A stretch of DNA of 11,640 nt from Candidatus Woesearchaeota archaeon (GTDB lineage Archaea > Nanobdellota > Nanobdellia > SCGC-AAA011-G17 > JACPNG01): contig JAGVXQ010000002.1 of NCBI GenBank assembly GCA_018303705.1, positions 1-11,640 on the forward strand, read 5' to 3'. Shown here one piece after another: positions 5,935-11,640 of the stretch. The notes below the pieces were generated by a model, which had not been told where the DNA came from, did not search any database, and worked only from the letters and a program-made list of their open reading frames with translations. Numbering within the stretch: position 1 is the stretch's first letter; every line of letters begins with the position of its first letter. The position numbers and the translations under genes were made by a program.

Positions 5935-7245
5935 ATGCAATACAAAATTGGTGATATTATAGAAATTATTGCTAAAGGCACAAATTACATCGGCAAAGTA
6001 ATGCCTAATTCCACAAAAGAAACAGTTTTTCTAAAGCTAAAAAGCGGCTACAACATAGGAATCAGCAAAGATGAAATAAAAAGCATAAGGCTTCTTAACA
6101 AAGCAGGAAAAAAAGATGTTAATGTTCAAAAAAAGTTTGAGCATAAAAAAGGCCTTCCAACTATAGCCATATTGCATACCGGCGGCACTCTAGCTTCTCG
6201 CGTGGATTATGAAACGGGCGCAGTAAGCTCGAGATTCAAGCCAGAAGAATTGATTGAATTGTTTCCAGAAATAAATGAAATAGCAAACATAAAAAGTGTT
6301 TTTATAAGCAATATGTTTTCTGACCAGATGGTTTTTAATGATTATATAAAAATAGCAAAAGCTGTATTAAAGGAAGCTGATTCAGAAGGCATTAAAGGCA
6401 TAATCATTGGCCATGGCACAGACACAATGCACTACACCGCAGCAGCATTAAGCTTCATGTTTGAGCATATAAAAATCCCTGTTATTTTAGTAGGCTCACA
6501 ACGCTCATCTGACAGGGGAAGCAGTGATGCTCCAATGAATCTCATATGTGCCATAGAATTCATAAACAAAACTAGCTTTCATGGAATAGCTATATGCATG
6601 CACGAATCCCATTCTGATGATGCCTGCTTGATATTGCCCGGTACAAAAACAAGAAAGATTCACACTTCAAGGCGTGACGCATTCAAGGCAATAAACGACA
6701 AGCCAATTGCAAGAGTCAATTACAAAACAAGGACAGTTGAATTGTTCAAGAAAGTTGAAAAGGAAAAGCCAATTCACAACATTCTTAAACCAAAGCTTGA
6801 AACCAAAGTCGGAATTTTAAAGACATATCCGAACATGAGCTCAAGTGTTATCAAGGCATTTAAGGGCTACAAAGGATTAGTAATAGAAGGCACAGGTCTT
6901 GGCCATATGCCGATTGCAGAAAGCAATGAAAACAAAAAGATATTCAATGAAATTAAAAAATTAATAAAATCAGGCTGCATTGTTGTAATGGCATCCCAGT
7001 GCATCTTTGGCAGCGTCAACATGAACGTCTACAGCATAGGCCGTGACTTGTTAAACCTCGGCGTGGTTCCAGCAGAAGACATGACAGCAGAAACAGCATA
7101 CATAAAGCTTGCCTGGCTTCTTGCCAATTATAAAAGAACTCAAGTCAAGGAATTGATTACAAAAAATCTCAGGGGAGAAATAAAAGACCGCATATTGCCG
7201 GATGAGTACCTTACAACAAATGATCTCGATCAGAGAAATGCTTAA
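5935..7245 (+). CDS. gatD: Glu-tRNA(Gln) amidotransferase subunit D (asparaginase-type subunit)
   Basis: GatD is the amidase subunit of the archaeal GatDE complex: it releases ammonia from glutamine or asparagine and channels it to GatE for Gln-tRNA(Gln) formation. Numbered from the ATG at 5935 (436 residues), an SH3-like barrel (about 1-55, with VFLKLKSGYNIGI) precedes the type-I L-asparaginase fold. Catalytic motifs are complete: HTGGTLAS (81-88), GHGTDTMHYTAAALSF (159-174, Thr162-Asp163), GSQRSSDRGSSDAPMNL (187-203) and GTKTRKIHTSRRDAF (236-250, Lys238). GTGLGH and ASQCIFGSVNMNVYS follow in the C-terminal half. A second ATG at 5929 would add MF; I prefer 5935 because of TATA spacing. It is first in a three-gene operon and its 3' end overlaps the next gene. 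Confidence 0.95.
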   Translation: MQYKIGDIIEIIAKGTNYIGKVMPNSTKETVFLKLKSGYNIGISKDEIKSIRLLNKAGKKDVNVQKKFEHKKGLPTIAILHTGGTLASRVDYETGAVSSRFKPEELIELFPEINEIANIKSVFISNMFSDQMVFNDYIKIAKAVLKEADSEGIKGIIIGHGTDTMHYTAAALSFMFEHIKIPVILVGSQRSSDRGSSDAPMNLICAIEFINKTSFHGIAICMHESHSDDACLILPGTKTRKIHTSRRDAFKAINDKPIARVNYKTRTVELFKKVEKEKPIHNILKPKLETKVGILKTYPNMSSSVIKAFKGYKGLVIEGTGLGHMPIAESNENKKIFNEIKKLIKSGCIVVMASQCIFGSVNMNVYSIGRDLLNLGVVPAEDMTAETAYIKLAWLLANYKRTQVKELITKNLRGEIKDRILPDEYLTTNDLDQRNA

Positions 7246-7477
7246 CAGAATCAGGTTTGACAATAACCTAAACAAGGAAGAATACATGTTCTTCTACGAA
7301 GACAGAATATTAAAAAGCAAAAAATCATTCAAATTCAGAGACATAAAAGATTTCAATGCCTTTTTAACCATAAAAGCAGGCAATAAGGCATTTGAGCTGC
7401 CATTGCACAGGATAAGAAAGGTAACAAGAAACAATAAATTAATATGGGAAAGGAAAAATGGACTACAAAAGCATTAA
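7220..7477 (+). CDS. MJ1316/DUF504 domain protein (predicted RNA-end binding), between gatD and gatE
   Basis: This 85-residue protein matches the archaeal DUF504/UPF0248 family, now described as the MJ1316 domain and predicted to recognise RNA 2',3'-cyclic phosphate ends. Visible hallmarks are the N-terminal IREMLNRIRFDNN, the central EEYMFFYEDR, and the C-terminal LPLHRIRKVTRNNKLIWER, corresponding to the family pattern of HRI followed by a basic turn and Trp-x-Arg. It overlaps gatD by 26 bases and gatE by 20, so it is translationally tied to both. The start is uncertain: ATGs at 7202, 7220 and 7238 are all in frame and none has a strong ribosome-binding site; 7220 gives the family-like beginning. 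A role in tRNA quality control or repair alongside amidation is plausible but inferred. Confidence 0.8.
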   Translation: MISIREMLNRIRFDNNLNKEEYMFFYEDRILKSKKSFKFRDIKDFNAFLTIKAGNKAFELPLHRIRKVTRNNKLIWERKNGLQKH

Positions 7478-8867
7478 TTTCAAATGCGGCATAGAATGCC
7501 ACCAGCAGCTTGAAACTCATAAGCTATTCTGCAAGTGCCAAAGCATAGTAAATGACGCGAGCAAGCCAGACATTTTTTTCGAAAGAAAGCTCCACATCTC
7601 TGCAGGCGAACTAGGAACAAAAGACATAGCAGCATTGCATGAAATAAAAAAAGGCAAAACATTTTTCTACGAGGCATGCTCTATCTCAAGCTGCCTTCTT
7701 GAACTAGACCAGGAACCCCCGCGTGAAGTAAACCAAGACGCATTGAAAGCCTCATTGGAAATATCATTGCTTCTAAACGCAAAGATCATTCCGAACATAC
7801 AGTTCATGCGAAAGGTAGTTTTAGATGGCAGCAATGTTTCAGGGTTCCAAAGGACAGCATTGGTGGCAACAGATGGTTACATTGAAACATCAAAAGGCAA
7901 AGTTGGCATCGACGTTATATGCTTGGAAGAAGAGGCAGCAAAAAAAATCAATGAAGATAGTAATTCAACAACATACAGGCTTGACAGGCTTGGAATCCCA
8001 TTGGTTGAGATTGCAACAGGCTCCTCTATAAAAGACCCTGACCATGCAAAGGAAGTCGCAGGAATAATAGGCATGATTTTAAGGTCAACAGGCAAAGTCA
8101 AGAGAGGCATAGGCAGCATACGCCAGGACATTAATCTCTCAATACAAAACAAGCCAAGAATAGAGCTGAAAGGCTTCCAGGATCTAAGGTCTATTCCAAA
8201 GGTCATAGAAAATGAAATAAGCCGTATTCTAAGCCTGAAAGAATACCAATCGGAAGTAAGAAGAGTAAACCAAGATCTCACAACAACGTTCCTTAGGCCT
8301 ATGCCCGGCTCCTCAAGAATGTACCCTGAAACAGACCATAAGACAATAACAATCACGAAAGAAATGCTGAACAAAATAAAAATTCCAGAGTTGCTTACAC
8401 ACAAGGCAATGAAGCTTGAAAAGGAATTCAAAATAAACCCAGACCTTGCACTTGGAATGGTGGAAGATGAGGATTATTTCAGGCTTCTAGCAGACCGTTT
8501 TAAGAATATACAGCCCAGCATAATAATACACTCAATAGTGGAATTGCCAAAGGAAGCAAAGTCAAGGTTCAATTACTCAGCAAGCAATGATGAAATAGAG
8601 TCTATCCTTGAACTGCTTAATGAAAACAAAATAACAAAGGATGCAATGATAAAAATCCTTGAAGATAAGTCTCTTGGAAAAGAATTAAGCATCAAGAACT
8701 ACAGGCCTGTCGATGATTCCACCATAAAGGAAGAAATAAAAAACATCATGGCATCAAACAAGCATCTAAGCCCGAATGCATTGATGGGAATTATAATGTC
8801 AAAATACAAAGGAAAAATTGATGGAAAAAAAACAATGGAATATATCAAAAAGTTCATTCCAGTTTGA
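7458..8867 (+). CDS. gatE: Glu-tRNA(Gln) amidotransferase subunit E, short form lacking the insertion domain
   Basis: GatE binds Glu-tRNA(Gln), activates the glutamyl carboxylate with ATP and amidates it with ammonia from GatD. The cradle domain is intact: GIECHQQLETHKLFCKC (11-27), DQEPPRE (84-90), FMRKVVLDGSNVSGFQRT (116-133), YRLDRLGIPLVEIAT (173-187), KRGIGSIRQDINLSI (215-229) and RIELKGFQDL (234-243). Cys25, Cys27, Cys74 and Cys79 may bind zinc. PMPGSSRMYPETD (281-293) begins the tail, which ends in a YqeY-like helical segment (ALMGIIMSKYKGKIDGK). At 469 residues it is roughly 150 shorter than typical archaeal GatE. Cradle and tail are joined directly at about residues 260-280, so the AspRS-like (GAD) insertion is absent. 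GGAAAGG just before the ATG is the likely ribosome-binding site. Confidence 0.95.
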   Translation: MDYKSINFKCGIECHQQLETHKLFCKCQSIVNDASKPDIFFERKLHISAGELGTKDIAALHEIKKGKTFFYEACSISSCLLELDQEPPREVNQDALKASLEISLLLNAKIIPNIQFMRKVVLDGSNVSGFQRTALVATDGYIETSKGKVGIDVICLEEEAAKKINEDSNSTTYRLDRLGIPLVEIATGSSIKDPDHAKEVAGIIGMILRSTGKVKRGIGSIRQDINLSIQNKPRIELKGFQDLRSIPKVIENEISRILSLKEYQSEVRRVNQDLTTTFLRPMPGSSRMYPETDHKTITITKEMLNKIKIPELLTHKAMKLEKEFKINPDLALGMVEDEDYFRLLADRFKNIQPSIIIHSIVELPKEAKSRFNYSASNDEIESILELLNENKITKDAMIKILEDKSLGKELSIKNYRPVDDSTIKEEIKNIMASNKHLSPNALMGIIMSKYKGKIDGKKTMEYIKKFIPV

Positions 8868-9025
8868 GCAGATGCCTCATAGCTTGCCATGGAATAGCTG
8901 CCCTATGGAATATAATCAACAATAAATTCATATCAAAAGAGCGAAAGCGATACGTCAATGGCCTTCATCAAGGGCACACCAGCATAAAAAGTAGTAAGAA
9001 TCTGGAGCTTCTTGGCATTGTCTAA
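8864..9025 (+). pseudogene. Short open stretch after gatE, possible gene remnant or TTG-started small protein
   Basis: A frame open from a TTG overlapping the gatE stop (TTGA) to a TAA at 9023 encodes 53 residues with a protein-like composition, including CHGIAALWNIINNKFISKER and then GLHQGHTSIKSSKNLELLGI. No ATG or GTG is present and no clear ribosome-binding site is seen. It ends five bases before the convergent nucleotidyltransferase stop. The opposite strand also has a short open stretch here. It may be the C-terminal remnant of a gene displaced when the next cassette arrived, a real small protein, or noncoding DNA. I recognise no family. Confidence 0.3.
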
Positions 9026-9030
9026 GATAG

Positions 9031-9699
9031 TTACAATCCTTGTCGTTTTTTCTGTTTTTGTTTGGCCTGATTTTGAACTATTTCAAAAAGTTTATCTAAT
9101 ATTCCATTTGGGATGTCGACTTTCATCTGAGTTTTTAAATCCTCTAAAAAACAACCGAGATCAAAGGCAGCTCTTTCTTTGCCAAGCCCTATTTGTTTGT
9201 TGGCTTCTTCGATTAATATATCCCAATTAATTTTTGTGGCATTGATAATATTTCTCGCATCGTCTTTGTCTTTAAGGCGATCAGTTGCGCATTTCATCAA
9301 TATTATGTCATGTGGATTTGCAATCTTTAAGATAAGATTATCTCCAAATTGGTGAATCTGTTCAGCCCTTTTGTGCATGTTGTCCGAAAAAATAAAATCA
9401 ATCACTTGAACCGCAAACAAGTCGAAACGTTCATCGTTTAACCTGAACATTTGTGGTTGATTTCTTTTTGCGCCATAAACTTGAAGGGCATCCATTCCCT
9501 GATATCCTAAAGATTTTATTGCCGACTTAAATATATCTCTGTCTTTCTCGTTTTCAAATACAATATCTATGTCTAGTGTTGCTTCTTTAAACCCTAAAAG
9601 CATCATTGCAGTTCCGCCTATGGCGTACGCAGTTAATTTCTCCTTTAGTCTTCTTGATACATTTAACAATAACTTTTGCTGCTTATCAATCGTAATCAT
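9031..9699 (-). CDS. Nucleotidyltransferase of the AbiEii/DUF6036-like type (putative toxin)
   Basis: The 222-residue protein has the nucleotidyltransferase core: GGTAMMLLGFKEATLDIDIVF (28-48) gives the Gly-Gly and the Asp43-x-Asp45 metal pair, and RFDLFAV (91-97) supplies a probable third acidic residue (Asp93). HDIILMKCATDRLKDKDDARNI (130-151) is the Lys...Arg-x-Lys-Asp...Asp pattern seen in AbiEii-like and DUF6036 enzymes. The C-terminus is a helical, Lys/Gln-rich tail. Relatives transfer nucleotides to tRNA or proteins in toxin-antitoxin and phage-defence systems; the target here is unknown. It overlaps the winged-helix gene by ATGA and has a GGAGG seven bases before its ATG, so the two are co-translated. 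It may instead be a non-toxic nucleotidyltransferase. Confidence 0.75.
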   Translation of the reverse strand: MITIDKQQKLLLNVSRRLKEKLTAYAIGGTAMMLLGFKEATLDIDIVFENEKDRDIFKSAIKSLGYQGMDALQVYGAKRNQPQMFRLNDERFDLFAVQVIDFIFSDNMHKRAEQIHQFGDNLILKIANPHDIILMKCATDRLKDKDDARNIINATKINWDILIEEANKQIGLGKERAAFDLGCFLEDLKTQMKVDIPNGILDKLFEIVQNQAKQKQKKRQGL

Positions 9700-10316
9700 T
9701 TGTATTCCTCCAAATCTTTTATGTTAAAGGGAACGTGGACTTTCCATTTCTTTTCAATTTCCTTAAAGTCATCTGATTTTAATTGGGGGATGACATACTC
9801 AAATTTATATCTTTCTTTTGGCAGAGAATTATTCATGAACTTTTTAGACATCTTTCTCACTTTCATTATGTTGCGTGCAATATCATACAATGCTCCAACT
9901 TGTCTTTCGATATGATTCTCCTTTGCAAGATTATATAACTCTACCCAGTTTGCTATTTTTTTGAATAAAGCCAAGGAAGCGAGAACTGTTCTAAGACTTT
10001 TTGTTTTAATTGCATAGACTAAAGTCTCCTCTAAGCTAGGCTCTTTGCCATATATCTTATAGATAAATGGTGTTGCTATTTTTATGGGAGAATGTTGGTT
10101 AATAATTTCATAGTAACTCTTTCCGCCTAGTTTATTCTCAAAAGATATATTATAAACCCTGTGATTATTGCTTTGTTTCTTTGTTTTTACATAGCCCTCT
10201 TTTCTGAGCCTATAGGCATAGTAAACAGCTGTTTTTTTATCTACTTGTAAAGCATCCATTATGGATTCAATAGTTTGTATTCCTTCTAGTTTTTTAAAGA
10301 GTTCTCTAATTTTCAT
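9696..10316 (-). CDS. Winged-helix protein, putative antitoxin partner of the nucleotidyltransferase
   Basis: This 206-residue protein starts with a winged helix (about 1-60): IRELFKKLEGIQTIESIMDA, then the recognition segment DKKTAVYYAYRLRKEGYVKT and a wing ending HRVYNISFE. The remainder is helical and basic with no motif I recognise; it contains EETLVYAIKTKSLRTVLASLA and a segment ANWVELYNLAKENHIE. Position before the nucleotidyltransferase, ATGA overlap and an N-terminal DNA-binding domain match the AbiEi/AbiEii arrangement, in which the first protein represses the operon and neutralises the enzyme. Its promoter carries an inverted repeat over the TATA box, consistent with autoregulation. 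Direct homology to AbiEi cannot be shown by eye. Confidence 0.7.
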   Translation of the reverse strand: MKIRELFKKLEGIQTIESIMDALQVDKKTAVYYAYRLRKEGYVKTKKQSNNHRVYNISFENKLGGKSYYEIINQHSPIKIATPFIYKIYGKEPSLEETLVYAIKTKSLRTVLASLALFKKIANWVELYNLAKENHIERQVGALYDIARNIMKVRKMSKKFMNNSLPKERYKFEYVIPQLKSDDFKEIEKKWKVHVPFNIKDLEEYK

Positions 10317-10328
10317 AGTTTAATCTAC

Positions 10329-10346
10329 ATATAACTATTATATAAA
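10329..10346 (-). promoter_or_regulatory. Promoter and candidate operator of the winged-helix/nucleotidyltransferase pair
   Basis: TTTATATAA (10338-10346, minus strand) is centred 26 nt before the ATG at 10316, giving a leaderless transcript. ATATAA-CTA-TTATAT (10329-10343) is a perfect inverted repeat covering half of the TATA box and the space downstream, where a repressor would block initiation. The arms are pure A/T, so chance cannot be excluded. Confidence 0.45.
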
Positions 10347-10451
10347 TGTTTCTATCATATCTAAAAATAATCTTAATGTAGCCATATAATTATTTACGTA
10401 GTTGATTGTATTGCTGAGATTCTTTGGAGAACCATCATTTTGAATAAGAAA

Positions 10452-10547
10452 CGCTTTTAGCTGGAGTTACGCCACTAGTCTAAACTAGTGAAATGTTGCA
10501 AGCCATCCATCTCACGCACTAAAGTATGAGATTTCTGGCTAGAAAGG
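10452..10547. other. Isolated multi-hairpin element, IS200/IS605-end-like or structured RNA
   Basis: CACTAGT/ACTAGTG (10473-10479 with 10484-10490) is a perfect 7-bp stem with a CTAA loop. AGCCA/TGGCT (10501-10505 with 10536-10540) encloses ATCTCA/TGAGAT (10509-10514 with 10527-10532), separated by symmetric three-base internal loops. CTTTTAGC (10454-10461) can pair with GCTAGAAAG (10538-10546) as an alternative closing stem, giving a three-way-junction-like fold. Read on the minus strand both inner loops carry TTAG, reminiscent of subterminal hairpins of IS200/IS605 elements. No transposase or TnpB is present. The element is more GC-rich than the flanks. The remainder of 10347-10451 shows nothing recognisable. 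Confidence 0.4.
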
Positions 10548-10567
10548 ATTAAGAAAAACATATGACT

Positions 10568-11284
10568 TCAAAGCTTTTCTACGTCCTTAACTTTTCCGAA
10601 ATTATACACTTTGTCAGCAACAACATAAACATTAAAGTCATTTAAATCCTGTTTTAGCATAGGGCTAATAAGCTCGTTCTTCAAAATATCTGTGCCCTCA
10701 ACCATTGTGTTAAAAGACGGCATCACTATAAGCTTCTTATCCTTGAACCTGCCAAGCAAAAAGCACTTGTATGTTTCTCTTCTTCCGCTTTTCCTAAGGG
10801 ATATTGCAGCATGCTCATTTCCTATTATGGTCGTTTTGGACTGCTGAAAATCTAGGTTGTCAATTATCTTGTCTCCATGTGATATGAAATACTCGCTTAC
10901 CTTGTAATAATCCTGCACCTTTATGTTAAACCTCTTCGCTATCGGCTCGAGCAATATGTCATGGTTTCCCTTTATCAATACAACATTCTTGCAGTATATT
11001 CCAACGAAATCAAGAAGCTTGAATATGCTAAGCCATTCTGTCCTTGATATCAAGCCAAATTCATGCTTTATGTCTCCGTTAAACACCACAGTATCAACTT
11101 TGTTATTTTCAAATATTGCCTTTAGCCTGTTCTCAGTATCTTTGAGCTGAAACCTTGGTATCAAGAAGCCATGCCTGCTCATTGCCTCTTCCATTCCGAG
11201 ATGCAAGTCTGATATGACGAGCAGTTTTTCCTTAACCAGGTACAATGCCAGGCCCACCATTCTTATATTTCTTAATATTTCCAT
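10568..11284 (-). CDS. Calcineurin-like metallophosphoesterase (COG1407-like)
   Basis: The 238 residues carry the metallophosphoesterase motifs in order: SDLHLG (25-30, Asp26 and His28), NGDIKHEFG (69-77, Asp71), KGNHD (105-109) and SHGD (135-138), followed by GNEHAA (155-160). The layout GD-x-KHEFG and the 230-residue size match archaeal COG1407 proteins, predicted phosphoesterases of unknown substrate, some encoded near DNA repair genes. The last motif normally reads GHEHP; here the first His is Asn156, so one usual metal ligand is changed. The start is supported by a TATA box (11307-11314) centred 26-27 nt upstream and the absence of a ribosome-binding site, suggesting a leaderless mRNA. 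It follows a zinc-ribbon gene on the same strand with a 35-nt gap. Confidence 0.9.
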   Translation of the reverse strand: MEILRNIRMVGLALYLVKEKLLVISDLHLGMEEAMSRHGFLIPRFQLKDTENRLKAIFENNKVDTVVFNGDIKHEFGLISRTEWLSIFKLLDFVGIYCKNVVLIKGNHDILLEPIAKRFNIKVQDYYKVSEYFISHGDKIIDNLDFQQSKTTIIGNEHAAISLRKSGRRETYKCFLLGRFKDKKLIVMPSFNTMVEGTDILKNELISPMLKQDLNDFNVYVVADKVYNFGKVKDVEKL

Positions 11285-11306
11285 GCAATATAGAAAGAAA
11301 AACAGA

Positions 11307-11314
11307 TTTTTAAA
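11307..11314 (-). promoter_or_regulatory. TATA box of the phosphoesterase gene
   Basis: TTTAAAAA on the minus strand is centred 26-27 nt before the ATG at 11284. It sits just after the stop of the upstream zinc-ribbon gene, so the phosphoesterase has its own promoter even though the two genes are close. Confidence 0.5.
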
Positions 11315-11319
11315 CCTGC

Positions 11320-11472
11320 TCAGGCAAAATTGCTTTCCCTTATTATGCTCTCTGCATCAGGCATTATTGAAACGCTACCTTGCCTGCCGCAATTTGGGCA
11401 CGTCAAAGGAGCCTTGCTTTTGGCCTTCATGGTAAATATATACCTGCATCTTGAGCAACTGAATTTTCCCAT
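11320..11472 (-). CDS. Small zinc-ribbon protein
   Basis: A 50-residue frame encodes two CxxC knuckles, CSRC (6-9) and CPNC (25-28), the latter in TCPNCGRQGSV, spaced as a classic zinc ribbon. The C-terminus PDAESIIRESNFA is a short acidic helix. Such small archaeal zinc ribbons usually bind nucleic acid or act as adaptors; nothing shows a specific partner. I use the ATG at 11472. An in-frame ATG at 11499 would add nine residues (MEYVNQECK), and the frame stays open further upstream without a start codon. The promoter is unclear: AT-rich TATA-like stretches lie at 11503-11512 and 11526-11533. Codon use resembles the neighbouring core genes, which supports it being real. Confidence 0.75.
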   Translation of the reverse strand: MGKFSCSRCRYIFTMKAKSKAPLTCPNCGRQGSVSIMPDAESIIRESNFA

Positions 11473-11499
11473 CTTGCACTCTTGATTAACATATTCCAT

Positions 11500-11640
11500 C
11501 AGATATTTATTAACTTTATGGTTTTCTATTATATGTTGTAAGCAGATTATAAAGTTGTTTTGGATTGTTGAAATACTAAAGTATCAACCCAAACATAAAT
11601 AAAAAAATTAAAGTATTTTATTCCATAGTTGTTTGTGATT
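11500..11640. other. AT-rich upstream region with short palindrome
   Basis: No gene was found in this final stretch. It holds ATACT-AA-AGTAT (11573-11584), a perfect palindrome with the same TACT...AGTA half-sites as the sites before the TrmB gene and ftsZ, and a repeated TAAAGTAT (11577-11584 and 11609-11616). It is probably the regulatory region of the zinc-ribbon gene. Confidence 0.3.

Noticed and set aside
7202..7219. Upstream ATG at 7202 as start of the MJ1316 gene
   Set aside because: It adds MSTLQQ ahead of the family-like start and increases overlap with gatD; no ribosome-binding site supports it. It is not excluded.
7877..8431. Minus-strand open frame of 184 codons inside gatE
   Set aside because: Shadow of gatE, whose motifs are conserved throughout; the antisense product has no domain and its hydrophobicity reflects reverse-complement codons.
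8893..9030. Minus-strand open stretch after the nucleotidyltransferase stop (reads AKKLQILTTFYAGVPLMKAI)
   Set aside because: It lies beyond an in-frame or neighbouring stop, has no start with a ribosome-binding site, and overlaps the more continuous plus-strand frame. Neither is proven, but this one is weaker.
868..10494. Shared 11-mer AAACTAGTGAA at 868-878 and 10482-10492
   Set aside because: Exact 11-mer matches are expected many times by chance in a window this long and AT-rich; flanks do not match.
1..11640. CRISPR arrays, tRNA or rRNA genes, intact transposases
   Set aside because: No regularly spaced repeats, no TTCGA-type T-loop with cloverleaf arms, and no transposase motif were found by eye on either strand.

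Overview
The window reads as a compact, AT-rich archaeal chromosome segment. The strongest evidence is gatD plus gatE, the archaea-only tRNA-dependent amidotransferase. Supporting evidence is an archaeal ATP-dependent DNA ligase, a TrmB-family regulator, an archaeal FtsZ, an MJ1316/DUF504 protein, and TATA-box promoters with leaderless starts. The streamlined proteins (short GatE, overlapping genes, tiny spacers) would suit a DPANN-type lineage such as Woesearchaeota or Pacearchaeota, but that placement is an inference.

Layout. 1-636 (-): N-terminal 212 codons of a TrmB-type regulator, cut by the window edge. 637-920: regulatory spacer. 921-2672 (-): DNA ligase, divergent from a nitroreductase (2711-3286, +) with overlapping promoters. 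3293-4314 (-): a two-gene unit, a pentapeptide-repeat protein followed by an unknown 123-residue protein. 4412-4500: two strong hairpins after ftsZ. 4509-5585 (-): ftsZ. 5586-5934: a palindrome-rich divergent intergenic region with a 60-nt two-tier hairpin. 5935-8867 (+): gatD, MJ1316/DUF504 and gatE as an overlapping operon. 8864-9025: a short open stretch that may be a gene remnant. 9031-10316 (-): a winged-helix protein and a nucleotidyltransferase with an ATGA overlap, resembling an AbiE-like toxin-antitoxin pair. 10452-10547: an isolated structured element. 10568-11284 (-): a COG1407-like phosphoesterase. 11320-11472 (-): a 50-residue zinc-ribbon protein.

How the genes work together. GatD releases ammonia from an amide donor and GatE uses it to convert Glu-tRNA(Gln) to Gln-tRNA(Gln); the RNA-end-binding MJ1316 protein is made from the same message. 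FtsZ (division), ligase (replication and repair) and the phosphoesterase are housekeeping genes. The winged-helix/nucleotidyltransferase pair and the pentapeptide unit look accessory. Expression logic is consistent: most first genes have a TATA box centred about 25-28 nt before the ATG (leaderless mRNA), while several downstream or leadered genes have a Shine-Dalgarno sequence (GGAGG, AGGT or a G-run). The most interesting points are the GatE without its usual insertion domain, MJ1316 inside the GatDE operon, the HTH/nucleotidyltransferase pair, and three unexplained structured intergenic elements. All homology calls are by eye; no database search was run.
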